From the NCBI RefSeq assembly GCF_023380265.1, contig NZ_CP093366.1:186001-250000 (forward strand): a DNA stretch of 64,000 nt. Reading direction: 5' to 3'. Position 1 is the first letter of the stretch. Every line of letters begins with the position of its first letter. Source of the stretch: Bombilactobacillus folatiphilus. GTDB lineage: Bacteria > Bacillota > Bacilli > Lactobacillales > Lactobacillaceae. The notes below the pieces were generated by a model, which was given only the letters and a program-made list of their open reading frames with translations, did not search any database and was not told the DNA's origin. Positions 1 through 7,451 of this stretch are shown here, piece after piece. The translations under genes and the position numbers were made by a program.

Positions 1-251
1 AAGAGCCTGTGGTGATTTTAACGGATATTTTAGGTGGTTCGGTTAACAATAATCTCACGCAGTTAATGTTGCAAAATCATTCAATCACTTTGATTACGGG
101 CATGAATTTGCCCCTTGTCCTAGCCTTGGCAACTTGTAGTGAGGACTTAACGAAAACGAAAATTCAGGAGCTAATTCGAGAATGTCGTCAAAGTATGGTT
201 TGGATGAATGAGCAATTGGATGATGCTAGTGAGGAGGAAATAGATGATTAA
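1..251 (+). CDS. PTS mannose-family EIIA component (C-terminal part)
   Basis: This reading frame is open at the left edge, so only the C-terminal ~83 residues are seen. The TDILGGS segment followed by N and a hydrophobic strand (ITGMNLPLVLALA) matches the EIIA-Man fold, where DLFGGSP and G(M/V)NLPM are the conserved stretches. The phosphoryl-accepting His lies upstream, outside the window. The protein passes phosphate from HPr to the EIIB encoded next, whose start codon lies inside the end of this gene (8-base overlap). It is the first visible gene of an A-B-C-D-SIS-SIS operon. The family assignment is firm; the substrate is inferred from the downstream genes. Confidence 0.85.
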   Translation, partial: EPVVILTDILGGSVNNNLTQLMLQNHSITLITGMNLPLVLALATCSEDLTKTKIQELIRECRQSMVWMNEQLDDASEEEIDD

Positions 252-714
252 AATGATTCGGATTGATCACCGATTGTTGCACGGTCAAGTCTTGTTTGCT
301 TGGACCAAGTCTCAAGGAATTGAGCGCATCATCGTTATTGATAATGCGACGGCACAAGATGATTTTAAAAAAATGTCGTTGAAATTATCCAAGCCGGCAG
401 ATATTAAGTTGAGCGTTTTTAGTGACGAACAAGCATTGGCTCGCATGACAAAAATTAACGCACTGAGCGAACAAACGATGATTATTTTTGGCAATGTGAC
501 TGAAACAGCGGCTGTGGCGCCCAGTCTGACAGGAATTAAAGCTATTAATTATGGTGGGATTCCGGAACGGTCGGAGACTAAAAAATTTAGTAAAGCGATT
601 TATTTAACTACAGCTGAAGTGCAAGCTAGTCGACAATTGAAGGAACAGGGTTTTGAGTTATATATGCAACAAGTTCCCACATCGAAAAAAGAAAATTTGA
701 ATCAATTAATTTGA
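244..714 (+). CDS. PTS mannose/fructose/sorbose-family EIIB component
   Basis: A 156-residue cytoplasmic phosphocarrier of the mannose-type PTS. The N-terminus carries the family signature IRIDHRLLHGQV, in which His13 is the expected phosphorylation site. Length and motif are typical for a free-standing EIIB. The start ATG lies inside the upstream EIIA gene, with GAGGAGG about 8 bases before it, so translation is probably coupled. It hands phosphate to sugar entering through the EIIC/EIID pair encoded immediately downstream. In this operon context it is probably the B subunit of a glycated-lysine (Gfr-like) transporter. Confidence 0.93.
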   Translation: MIKMIRIDHRLLHGQVLFAWTKSQGIERIIVIDNATAQDDFKKMSLKLSKPADIKLSVFSDEQALARMTKINALSEQTMIIFGNVTETAAVAPSLTGIKAINYGGIPERSETKKFSKAIYLTTAEVQASRQLKEQGFELYMQQVPTSKKENLNQLI

Positions 715-741
715 ACCTAATCATAAAAAGGAGGGAGTTTG

Positions 742-1521
742 ATGTTAGTCAAAGCTATTTTACTAGGATTTGTCGGCGTTATCGGCGTGATGGATTCACG
801 GCTATTGGGACGCAGCAATTTGGAACAACCGTTAGTCATGAGCTGTTTAGTCGGCTTGGCTTTAGGCGATTTGACCAAAGGCTTAATTGTCGGCGCTTCA
901 TTGGAATTAGTGTTTATGGGCATGGCCAATATCGGTGCGGCAGCGCCACCAGATTTGGTTTTGGGATCAGTGATTGCGACGGCGTTTGCTATTTTGTCAC
1001 ATACGAATGCACAAACGGCTCTAACGATTGCTTTGCCCGTAGCGATTTTGGGACAAATGTTGGCAATTGTGGTGCGAATGTTTATTTCGACATTTAATCG
1101 TTGGGCCAAAACGGCGATTGATGAGGGTAAATTTGCTAAAGCTCGCCATTACCATATTTTGTGGGGATCGTTATTGTATGCTGGTTTGTATTTTATTTTA
1201 GTTTTCTTGTCGGTTTATTTAGGCACCGATTTAGTCAAGAACGTGGTTGCCATGATTCCAAAATGGGTCACGGATGCGTTAACTTTGGCCAGCAAAATCT
1301 TGCCAGCCTTTGGTTTTGCCTTGTTGATGCAAACGATGCTGACGAAAAAAACGATGGTGTATTTGTTGTTAGGTTTCTTTATCACCGCATATGCCAAGAT
1401 GTCAGTTACTGGGGTGGCCATCTTTGCGGTGCTCTTGGTTTTAGTCTTGAACGAAGTTTTGCCCAAAAAGCAAACGGCTCATACTGAACAAACAGCCGAT
1501 GACGATTTAGAAGAATTATAG
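742..1521 (+). CDS. PTS mannose-family EIIC membrane component
   Basis: About 259 residues of very hydrophobic protein with the EIIC-Man/Sor pattern: an N-terminal segment with GVMDSRLLGR, then GLALGDLTKGLIVGASLELVFMG and a GAAAPPD loop that characterises the family. It forms the membrane channel with EIID. I place the start at the ATG at 742 because GGAGGG at 730–735 sits 6 bases upstream. A TTG immediately before it would be too close. The C-terminus is a short charged tail. It is fourth-class (mannose) PTS, unrelated to the cellobiose-type EIICs elsewhere in the window. Confidence 0.92.
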   Translation: MLVKAILLGFVGVIGVMDSRLLGRSNLEQPLVMSCLVGLALGDLTKGLIVGASLELVFMGMANIGAAAPPDLVLGSVIATAFAILSHTNAQTALTIALPVAILGQMLAIVVRMFISTFNRWAKTAIDEGKFAKARHYHILWGSLLYAGLYFILVFLSVYLGTDLVKNVVAMIPKWVTDALTLASKILPAFGFALLMQTMLTKKTMVYLLLGFFITAYAKMSVTGVAIFAVLLVLVLNEVLPKKQTAHTEQTADDDLEEL

Positions 1522-1536
1522 AAAGGAGGCTAAAAG

Positions 1537-2379
1537 ATGTCAGTTGCACAAAATGTTCCAAAATTAACGCAAAAAGAATTGAAAAAACGCTATTGGTCCT
1601 TTGTTTGGCGGTCGTACGCGATTCAGGCGTCGTGGAATTATGAAGGTCAAATGAATCTGGGTTTTATGTACGGAATTGCTCCGATTATTGATCGTATTTA
1701 TGGTGATGGACGACCAGAAACACTCGAAATGAAAAAAGAGGCTTATAAAAGACATTTAGCGTTTTATAATTGTACGCCGCAAACCAGTGCCTTTGTTTTG
1801 GGCATTACTGCTTCGATGGAAGAAGAATATGCGCGCAAGCCAGATGAGTTTGATCCCAATTCAATCAATGCTGTGAAGTCGTCACTGATGGGGCCGTTGT
1901 CAGGAGTTGGGGATTCCTTTTTCCAAGGCACAATTAAGATTTTGGCCTTTGGCTTGGGCATCACATTTGCCAAGCAAGGCAATATCTTGGGCCCCATTTT
2001 AGCTGTTTTGATTTCTGTAGTTCCCGCACTGTTGGTCACTTATTACGGTGGCAAATTCGGATATTCAGCGGGAAATACTTTTCTGAAAAAATTGACCGCG
2101 GAAGGGATTATGGATCGCGCCATGTACTTAGTGACAATTGTAGGTTTGATGGTTATTGGCGCAATGATTGCCAGCATGATTGGGATTACTACGCCTTTGC
2201 ATTTTGGCAAAGCGTTCAGTTTGCAGAAAACGTTGGATTCCATTTTTCCCCAGATGATTCCGCTGGCGTTCACTTTCTTCATGTACTGGCTGTTGCAAAA
2301 GCATGTCAGCACAGGTTGGATTTTGGTAATTTGTATTGTCTTGGGCTTAGTGTTAAGCCCATTAGGAATTTTTGCATAA
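1537..2379 (+). CDS. PTS mannose-family EIID membrane component
   Basis: A 280-residue EIID of the mannose PTS family. Diagnostic features are the N-terminal LTQKELKKRYWSFVWRS-type segment, the ASWNYEGQMNLGF stretch, FYNCTPQTSAFVLG, and GPLSGVGDS followed by hydrophobic helices. EIID is found only in this PTS family and pairs with EIIC to make the transport channel. It starts 15 bases after EIIC with a GAAAGGAGG ribosome site. Gene order and spacing place it in the same transcript as EIIA to EIIC and the following SIS gene. Confidence 0.93.
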   Translation: MSVAQNVPKLTQKELKKRYWSFVWRSYAIQASWNYEGQMNLGFMYGIAPIIDRIYGDGRPETLEMKKEAYKRHLAFYNCTPQTSAFVLGITASMEEEYARKPDEFDPNSINAVKSSLMGPLSGVGDSFFQGTIKILAFGLGITFAKQGNILGPILAVLISVVPALLVTYYGGKFGYSAGNTFLKKLTAEGIMDRAMYLVTIVGLMVIGAMIASMIGITTPLHFGKAFSLQKTLDSIFPQMIPLAFTFFMYWLLQKHVSTGWILVICIVLGLVLSPLGIFA

Positions 2380-2401
2380 ATTTTAGGAGGACGAATTAAT
2401 T

Positions 2402-3379
2402 ATGACACAGACACCAAAGGATATTATTGCAACAATTAAGCAGAACAATGACCAAATTAAGCATGTGATTTTCACTGGTTGTGGTGCTTCGATGGCCGAT
2501 TTGTACCCAGCATACTATTTTGTGGCACAAGAAAGTCAGCGCTTATCCGTGCAAATTATGCAAGCTAACGAATTTAATTATGCTACACCCAAATTTGTGG
2601 GAGCCGATACTATTGTGATTACTGCTTCATTGGGCGGTACCACGCCGGAATCCATTGCAGCTACCAAGCATGCGCGGGAATTAGGCGCCCAAGTCATCAC
2701 TTTATCGCATAATCCAGACTCACCCATTGTCAAAGCTGCCGAGTTTGTCCTAATTCACGGTTTTGAAGAAGATTATGCGCACAAAACCGAAAAAATGACG
2801 ATGGCTTTACAATTAGCGATTGAAATTGTGAACCAATTTGAAGGTTATGAATTTTATGATGAAGCCCAAACAGCTTTCGATGGTTTATTTGACCTGATTA
2901 ATCATGAAGTTCAGATGGCCCAAGGTGCCGCCAAAGAGTTTGCGCAACGTTATCAATATGTAGACAAAATTTATGTTTTGGGTAGTGGGGCAACCTTTGG
3001 TACTGCTTATTCGACTGCTTCGTTCTTATTCATGGAAATGCAATGGATTACGGGCACGACAATTAATTCTGGTGAGTTCTTCCATGGTCCATTTGAATTG
3101 GCGCTCAAAGATGCACCATATTTGTTATTCATGAACGACGGTTCGACCAGACATTTGGATGCTCGCGCCTTGGAATTCTTGCAACGCTTTGATACTAAGT
3201 TGACTGTAATTGATGCCAAGGATCACAATTTAGCTTCGATTGCTTCGCCGAATGTGATTGATTACTTCAACCCGATGTTAATCACGGGCGTGATGCGAAT
3301 TTATGCCGATGAATTGTCCGTTGCTCGGCAACATCCTTTAACACAACGCCGCTATATGTGGAAATTAGAGAATTACTAG
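2402..3379 (+). CDS. SIS-domain sugar isomerase/deglycase, FrlB/GfrF-like (fructoselysine-6-phosphate deglycase)
   Basis: A 325-residue protein with two sugar-isomerase (SIS) domains. The first begins at VIFTGCGASMADLYPA and continues through TASLGGTTPES; the second begins at YVLGSGATFGTAYS. The C-terminal half SGEFFHGPFELAL...PYLLFMNDGSTRH and the end HPLTQRRYMWKLENY closely follow the pattern of FrlB, which cleaves fructoselysine 6-phosphate to glucose 6-phosphate and lysine. The glutaminase domain of GlmS is absent. It lies 22 bases after EIID behind AGGAGG. The PTS would deliver the 6-phosphorylated Amadori compound. The SIS fold is certain; the substrate is inferred. Confidence 0.8.
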   Translation: MTQTPKDIIATIKQNNDQIKHVIFTGCGASMADLYPAYYFVAQESQRLSVQIMQANEFNYATPKFVGADTIVITASLGGTTPESIAATKHARELGAQVITLSHNPDSPIVKAAEFVLIHGFEEDYAHKTEKMTMALQLAIEIVNQFEGYEFYDEAQTAFDGLFDLINHEVQMAQGAAKEFAQRYQYVDKIYVLGSGATFGTAYSTASFLFMEMQWITGTTINSGEFFHGPFELALKDAPYLLFMNDGSTRHLDARALEFLQRFDTKLTVIDAKDHNLASIASPNVIDYFNPMLITGVMRIYADELSVARQHPLTQRRYMWKLENY

Positions 3380-3405
3380 GTAGCGATTTAGACATTAAAA
3401 TGATA

Positions 3406-3449
3406 AAAAACTTTCTTGTGTCTAGCTGGCATGAGAAAGTTTTTGGTTA
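3406..3449 (+). terminator. Hairpin terminator or attenuator between the two SIS genes
   Basis: A stem of about 15 bp (AAAAACTTTCT on the left arm, its complement ending in TTTTT on the right, two G-U pairs, loop of about 9 bases) lies in the 89-base gap between the two SIS genes. The right arm runs into T residues. It could partly end transcription after the first SIS gene, giving lower expression of the second. Confidence 0.7.
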
Positions 3450-3468
3450 ACGGCGAAAGGATAGTCAG

Positions 3469-4527
3469 ATGAATTTAATTCAACAAGCTTTACAACAAAC
3501 ACCCACGCAGTTAGTTCAGTTAATGGCAGGTAGTCAAGAATTGTTTGCCCGGGTGGTTCAGCGTCCGCTTCAACAAATTATACTGACCGGTTCTGGAACC
3601 AGTTACCATTCTGGCGTTCAAATGCAGGAATTGATGCGCCAAAAGAGTGGGATTAAAGTTCAAACGGCGTATCCCTTTTTATTAACGGATGCTTATTTAC
3701 AAGGGTTGGATGCGCAAACTTTATTTATTGGCATTTCGCAAGGTGGTAGCAGTTTGTCAACTTTTGAAGCAATGCAGCGTGCACAACAAGCTGGATGTAC
3801 GATTGCGACCATGGCTGGTCAACCGCAAGCTTACTTGGACCAACTCGCCGATGAAGTGCTGACCGTCGATCTCGGCGAAGAAACAGCAGGTGCCAAGACA
3901 AAGGGCTATTACGCAACCAAATTGAATTTGTTGTTGCTGGCAGAATATCTGGGGGTAGCTAATCATCATTTAACCAAGGTGCAGTTTGAACAGGATTTAC
4001 AGGCACTCCACCAAGTTTTACAACAATTTGACCACGCTTATGAACGATCACAGCAGTGGGTTCGAGCTCATCAATTAGATTTTGCTAAAACGCATGATTT
4101 ACGCATAGTCGGTCCGGCCAATTCATATGGTGACACGCTGGAAAGTGCGTTGAAGTTGCTGGAAACATGGCGGATTCCGGTGACAGGTTATGAGTTTAAT
4201 GAATTTATTCATGGCATTTATAACGCAATTGATGCGCAATCAACGATTTTTTTCATTGATGATGGAAGTGAGCCGCGGCTTGCTAAAATGCTGGAAGTGT
4301 TAGGAAAGTGGACTTCCCAATTATATGTTGTGGACTTGAGTCAGCAAATGACCGAACATCATTTCGGTTATGATGTACAGGTGCTACCAGCTTTCACAAC
4401 TTTTATCGAACCCTTAGTTTTTCAATTAATGGCTGCACTGGTCCCAGAGTCCAAAGGGATAGATCCTAGTCACCCCAAAGATCCGCAATTTCACACGGAA
4501 TTAAGTTCCAAAAAATTTAATCGATAA
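3469..4527 (+). CDS. SIS-domain protein, probable glucoselysine-6-phosphate deglycase (GfrE-like)
   Basis: A 352-residue protein with two SIS domains: IILTGSGTSYHSG with ISQGGSSLSTFEA in the N-terminal half, and IVGPANSYGDTLESALKLLET then EFNEFIHGIYNA in the C-terminal half. It lacks a glutamine amidotransferase domain, so it is not GlmS. Its partnership with a mannose-type PTS and an FrlB-like protein mirrors gfr operons, where GfrE cleaves glucoselysine 6-phosphate. A hairpin precedes it and its own ribosome site (GAAAGG) is present. Another aminosugar-phosphate isomerase or deglycase role is possible. Confidence 0.72.
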   Translation: MNLIQQALQQTPTQLVQLMAGSQELFARVVQRPLQQIILTGSGTSYHSGVQMQELMRQKSGIKVQTAYPFLLTDAYLQGLDAQTLFIGISQGGSSLSTFEAMQRAQQAGCTIATMAGQPQAYLDQLADEVLTVDLGEETAGAKTKGYYATKLNLLLLAEYLGVANHHLTKVQFEQDLQALHQVLQQFDHAYERSQQWVRAHQLDFAKTHDLRIVGPANSYGDTLESALKLLETWRIPVTGYEFNEFIHGIYNAIDAQSTIFFIDDGSEPRLAKMLEVLGKWTSQLYVVDLSQQMTEHHFGYDVQVLPAFTTFIEPLVFQLMAALVPESKGIDPSHPKDPQFHTELSSKKFNR

Positions 4528-4538
4528 AAACAAGCAGA

Positions 4539-4573
4539 CTTCCAAACACAAGCTAATTTTGGAAGCCTTTTTT
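4539..4573 (+). terminator. Intrinsic terminator of the PTS–SIS operon
   Basis: CTTCCAAA pairs with TTTGGAAG around an 11-base loop, followed by CC and a run of six T. It begins 12 bases after the stop of the second SIS gene. Confidence 0.85.
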
Positions 4574-4575
4574 GT

Positions 4576-4899
4576 TGCTTTAGATGAGTTTCAATGAGCA
4601 AAACTTGTGAAAAATTTTTTTAGAAAAAATAACGATTTTGAGATTGCTCCCAACTTATGTTGAGTTTTTATCCCGGAAGCGTTGATGAGGTGTGTATCAA
4701 TTTGTTTTGATACCAAATTGTTTAGCATCTTATATGCAAATTATAATTAATTTTTTTGTACAAATTAGTTGAGATATTTTTATTATCTGAGTGTGGTTTT
4801 AAATTACAAAATTAGCTCATTTTACTATATATAATTTGATTTTTAGATTTCGAGTAGTATTATAAGGGTGTATTTTAATTAGAGAAGGGGAAGAAAAAG
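4576..4899 (+). promoter_or_regulatory. AT-rich intergenic region with probable promoter of the surface-protein gene
   Basis: No coding frame of note is visible in these 324 bases. A consensus -10 box TATAAT lies at 4830–4835 without a clear -35 partner, which would give a 5' leader of about 60 bases. AGAAGGGG at 4883–4890 is the ribosome site for the next gene. No palindromic operator or riboswitch-like structure was recognised. Confidence 0.45.
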
Positions 4900-6636
4900 A
4901 TGAGACATTCAAATTTAAAAATCTCAGGCGTCGTTTTGGCAGCACTTTTAGCTGCTGCACCAATTGTTTCTACAAGTACAACCGCATTTGCTGATCCCAA
5001 TGGTGGGCAAGGTGGCAATGTTTCGGCAACTTCAGGAGAAGCTGGTACATCTGGTAGTTCAGCAACTTCAGGAGAAGCTGGTACATCTGGTAGTTCAGCA
5101 ACTTCAGGAGAGGATAACACTTCTGATGCTTCTAAAATTGCAGATGCAAGTACGGTTAATAAATTTGTAAGTCATTTTAGCAGTAAACCTTTAATTTTCA
5201 GTAGAAAAGCCGCTGCTAAGTATGATCCCGCTGACCTTTTAAATTGGAGTGGTTTGGTTGATACTTATTCTGGGCCAGGACTTGTTGATGGGGGAGATAC
5301 TGGCAAAGTCAATGATTTAGCAGGTTTCTTTTATGATGCTAAGAATGGTAAACAAGATGCTATTAATCTTTGGAAGCAGAGTGGTGCAAATAATAAGTTT
5401 AAGTCATTTGTAAGTTTTAATGGTGGTGACAGAGTTCAAGCTACATTAAGGAATGCTAGTGTACTTGCAGCTGATTGGAATGATGTTTTACAAAATGGTG
5501 GCAATGTTAAAGAAGAAATTAACTTTTTGGATACCGATGGCAATGTGAGAACGGATGTTCGGCCTATCGTTTTGCAAGTGAATGTTTTGTCTAATGATAC
5601 TGCAGTAAATAATTTCATGAACTATTTCTCAACGAGTCCTAAAAATGTTACCACAGATCAATTGAATAAAATGGGACACAATCCACTGCCTTTGTTGAAT
5701 CATAGTGGTGTTGTTGGTACTTATAGTACTACGACAAGTGGTAGTGCAGGTGAACCTAATAACGATCATTTTGGTTTAGTTGATATGGGTGGTGGAATAA
5801 ATGGTTTAGCTCAATATTTCTATGATACAAGTACTGAAGCTAACCAAACTGCTGTTGCTATGTGGGAAGCTTCCGATCAATATGATCTGAAGTCTACAAT
5901 TAAGTATGGTGATAAAACTTGTGAAGTAAATGATAATCCTGTTAATGAAGATAAGATTGATGATTTATGGGATACATTGAAGCAAAATGGCGGCGATGTT
6001 AAGGAAACACTTGAAATATTGAGTAAGTCAGACGGTCAAGTTGTTGGAACAACGACTTTGACAGTACATGTAACTAAGGGTTCAACTTCAACATCATCCG
6101 TTTCTGGTGGCGGCTCTTATTATCCTGCAGCCAGCGATACTTGGGCTGATACAACAGATAACGATAATGACAATAACAACACCTCTGCACCAACAGTTTC
6201 TGCAACCGTACCAGTAACGGGCATTATGCATATCAAGTCTAGTAACACAATACTTTACACTAAAGATGGTAAGGCTATTCCAAGTCGGGTTTTGCCTGCC
6301 AATACTGATTGGCGGACTGACACCAAAGTTACTTTGAATGATGGTCGGGTACTGTATCGTGTGGCCACGAATGAATATGTATTAGGTAGTGCGGCTGATT
6401 TTTCTGAAAACAGTGTATCCGTAACTCCAGTGTCATCTGGTGTCTTCACTGTAACACAACCTGGTTTCATTACTTTACAGAAGTTGACTGACAATAATAC
6501 TTTTGAACCCGTTCCTGTGCGCCTTATTCAAAATTCTTCTTGGAAGTATGATAAAAAGGCTGTCTGGAATGGTCAAACTTATTACCGTATTGCTACCAAC
6601 GAATGGGTTAACGCCACAGATGGTAGCTTGTCTTAA
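4900..6636 (+). CDS. Secreted SLAP-anchored surface protein with duplicated domain
   Basis: A 578-residue exported protein. Residues 1–31 are a signal peptide (KISGVVLAALLAAAP core, cleavage after AFA). Residues 42–75 are a serine/glycine/threonine-rich stretch made of 12-residue repeats. Residues ~84–229 and ~231–392 are two copies of one domain: each has an N-terminal VNxF(V/M)xxFS helix, an NxSGxVxTYS stretch, a GLVDxG...LAxFFYD stretch, a W at the next helix and LxQNGGxVKE near the end. After an Asp/Asn-rich linker (~410–435), two SLAP-type repeats follow, each ending in YRVATNEYV or YRIATNEWV. SLAP domains bind lactobacillus cell-wall polymers non-covalently. The duplicated domain was not recognised; an adhesive or structural role is inference. 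Confidence 0.85.
   Translation: MRHSNLKISGVVLAALLAAAPIVSTSTTAFADPNGGQGGNVSATSGEAGTSGSSATSGEAGTSGSSATSGEDNTSDASKIADASTVNKFVSHFSSKPLIFSRKAAAKYDPADLLNWSGLVDTYSGPGLVDGGDTGKVNDLAGFFYDAKNGKQDAINLWKQSGANNKFKSFVSFNGGDRVQATLRNASVLAADWNDVLQNGGNVKEEINFLDTDGNVRTDVRPIVLQVNVLSNDTAVNNFMNYFSTSPKNVTTDQLNKMGHNPLPLLNHSGVVGTYSTTTSGSAGEPNNDHFGLVDMGGGINGLAQYFYDTSTEANQTAVAMWEASDQYDLKSTIKYGDKTCEVNDNPVNEDKIDDLWDTLKQNGGDVKETLEILSKSDGQVVGTTTLTVHVTKGSTSTSSVSGGGSYYPAASDTWADTTDNDNDNNNTSAPTVSATVPVTGIMHIKSSNTILYTKDGKAIPSRVLPANTDWRTDTKVTLNDGRVLYRVATNEYVLGSAADFSENSVSVTPVSSGVFTVTQPGFITLQKLTDNNTFEPVPVRLIQNSSWKYDKKAVWNGQTYYRIATNEWVNATDGSLS
5026..5112 (+). repeat. 36-bp in-frame tandem repeat inside the surface-protein gene
   Basis: Two perfect 36-base copies (5026–5061 and 5062–5097) and 15 bases of a third encode repeated SATSGEAGTSGS just after the signal peptide. 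Because the unit is a multiple of three, copy-number change would alter linker length without breaking the frame. Confidence 0.9.
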
Positions 6637-6700
6637 TTAGAACTTTGATTTCATGGTGATGAGCTCAGTTTTATGTACGTGTAAAAACTTAAGGTTTAAC

Positions 6701-6743
6701 AAAAGTACCGAATTTTCCTTTGGGAGGAAAATTCGGTACTTTT
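6701..6743 (+). terminator. Intrinsic terminator after the SLAP protein gene
   Basis: An 18-bp perfect inverted repeat (left arm 6701–6718 beginning AAAAGTACCG, right arm 6726–6743 ending in TTTT) with a 7-base loop lies 64 bases after the stop codon. The A-rich left and T-rich right flanks allow it to work on both strands. Confidence 0.9.
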
Positions 6744-6965
6744 GATGTTGCGAATAAAAATTAGTAATAAATTTGGTCTGTGAAGAGTTTAGATTAGTGT
6801 TTACTTGCAAATTGGTAAATCAAATGTGAAGTTGAGCAATTGTTGTATCATTCCATAATTCTTCTCAAATTGGATGAAACGATCTATTATTATTTATTTT
6901 TGTGAAACAAAATAAAAAAGAAACAATTTAGTTATTACAAATAGAATTCATGTTATAATATTCAG

Positions 6966-7091
6966 GTAAAAAAAGCCAGTGCTGGTAACACTGACTTTTC
7001 CTAAGTAAGCTGCTTTAAAGGCAGTAGCGTTATTTTAAAATGATAAAGTCATCCTAAAACTGGCTAAAGTTTTGACAGGACGGCTTTTTTT
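6966..7091 (+). ncRNA. Antisense/antitoxin RNA of type I toxin–antitoxin cassette 1
   Basis: A short untranslated transcript is predicted from an extended -10 promoter (TGTTATAAT, box at 6954–6959). It would contain a 5' hairpin (AAAGCCAGTG against CACTGACTTT), a second small hairpin (CTGC TTTAAA GGCAG) and a terminator hairpin at 7046–7091 (ATCCTAAAAC against GTTTTGACAGGA, then seven T). It converges on the small hydrophobic-peptide gene at 7093–7173, and the two RNAs overlap at the shared bidirectional terminator, as in Fst/par-type type I systems. The RNA ends are inferred. Confidence 0.6.
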
Positions 7092-7092
7092 G

Positions 7093-7173
7093 TTACTTAT
7101 TTTTATGATCAATTACGGTCAAAATCAACAGGCTGAATTGAAACATTAAGCTCAAGGCTTGATAAGTCGTCAA
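7093..7173 (-). CDS. Small hydrophobic peptide, Hol_Tox-like type I toxin (cassette 1)
   Basis: A 26-residue peptide starting at TTG: MTTYQALSLMFQFSLLILTV then a basic tail IDHKNK. The T-T-Y-Q-A-L-x-L-M start, single hydrophobic helix and charged end match the putative holin-like toxin family of lactobacilli (Hol_Tox), which are short membrane peptides paired with antisense RNAs. The mRNA starts from an extended -10 (minus strand, 7273–7278, TG-A-TATAAT) and shares its terminator with the convergent RNA. The TTG start overlaps the TGA of a 14-residue leader ORF as TTGA, suggesting coupled translation. Confidence 0.65.
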   Translation of the reverse strand: MTTYQALSLMFQFSLLILTVIDHKNK

Positions 7174-7214
7174 GCTGCAAATTCCCTTCCGTCAGATTTC
7201 TCCCGTATTCTCAT
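7170..7214 (-). CDS. Leader ORF upstream of and overlapping toxin 1
   Basis: A 14-codon ORF (MRIREKSDGREFAA) with a near-perfect ribosome site (AAGGAGGTG, 7 bases before ATG). Its stop TGA overlaps the TTG of the hydrophobic peptide by two bases. The peptide itself has no recognisable function; its value is probably to bring ribosomes to the weak toxin start. The same ribosome site and first four codons are conserved in cassette 2. Confidence 0.5.
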   Translation of the reverse strand: MRIREKSDGREFAA

Positions 7215-7265
7215 ACGCAAGCACCTCCTTCGAGAACAAACAGCTACCGCCCATAAAACTTCTTA
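7191..7265 (-). repeat. Conserved 75-bp toxin-leader block, copy 1
   Basis: This block is nearly identical to 7584–7658 in the same orientation. It covers the 5' end of the toxin mRNA, the TATGGGCGGTAGCTG segment, the AGGAGGTG ribosome site and the leader ATG. The two copies show that cassettes 1 and 2 arose by duplication, while the toxin codons beyond the block have diverged strongly. Confidence 0.85.
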
Positions 7266-7329
7266 TAGAGGTATTATATCAAAAGTAAAAACTTTTATTT
7301 TAATTAATTCGTGTGATATACTGCATATG

Positions 7330-7451
7330 TAAAAGGAAAAGCCTAGTGCTCTAACACTAAGCTTTTGTAAGCCGTTTTAAAGACGGTAGCTTGATTTTAA
7401 GATATAAAAGCCATCCTAAAACTACGCCAAAGTTTGGTAGGACGGCTTTTT
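7330..7451 (+). ncRNA. Antisense/antitoxin RNA of type I toxin–antitoxin cassette 2
   Basis: Predicted from an extended -10 (TG-A-TATACT, 7317–7322). The RNA has a 5' hairpin (GCCTAGTG against CACTAAGC), a GCCGT–ACGGT hairpin and a terminator at 7406–7451 (AAAAGCCATCCT against AGGACGGCTTTTT). The architecture matches the RNA of cassette 1. It converges with the toxin 2 mRNA and shares its terminator. Confidence 0.6.

Noticed and set aside
711..1097. 128-codon frame at 711–1097 and other frames inside the PTS genes
   Set aside because: They overlap EIIC in another frame, have no family resemblance and no ribosome site; they are shadows of the real genes.
2402..4527. GlmS (glutamine–fructose-6-phosphate transaminase) for the SIS genes
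   Set aside because: Both proteins lack the N-terminal glutaminase domain with its catalytic Cys and are about half the length of GlmS.
4649..4700. cre site near 4670–4690 before the SLAP gene
   Set aside because: The sequence GGAAGCGTTGATGA lacks the leading TG and has no positional link to a promoter.
6966..7451. CRISPR array or riboswitch as explanation for the repeated hairpins
   Set aside because: There are only two copies, 393 bases apart, and they carry hydrophobic ORFs and convergent promoters; there are no spacers and no gene downstream on the plus strand to control.
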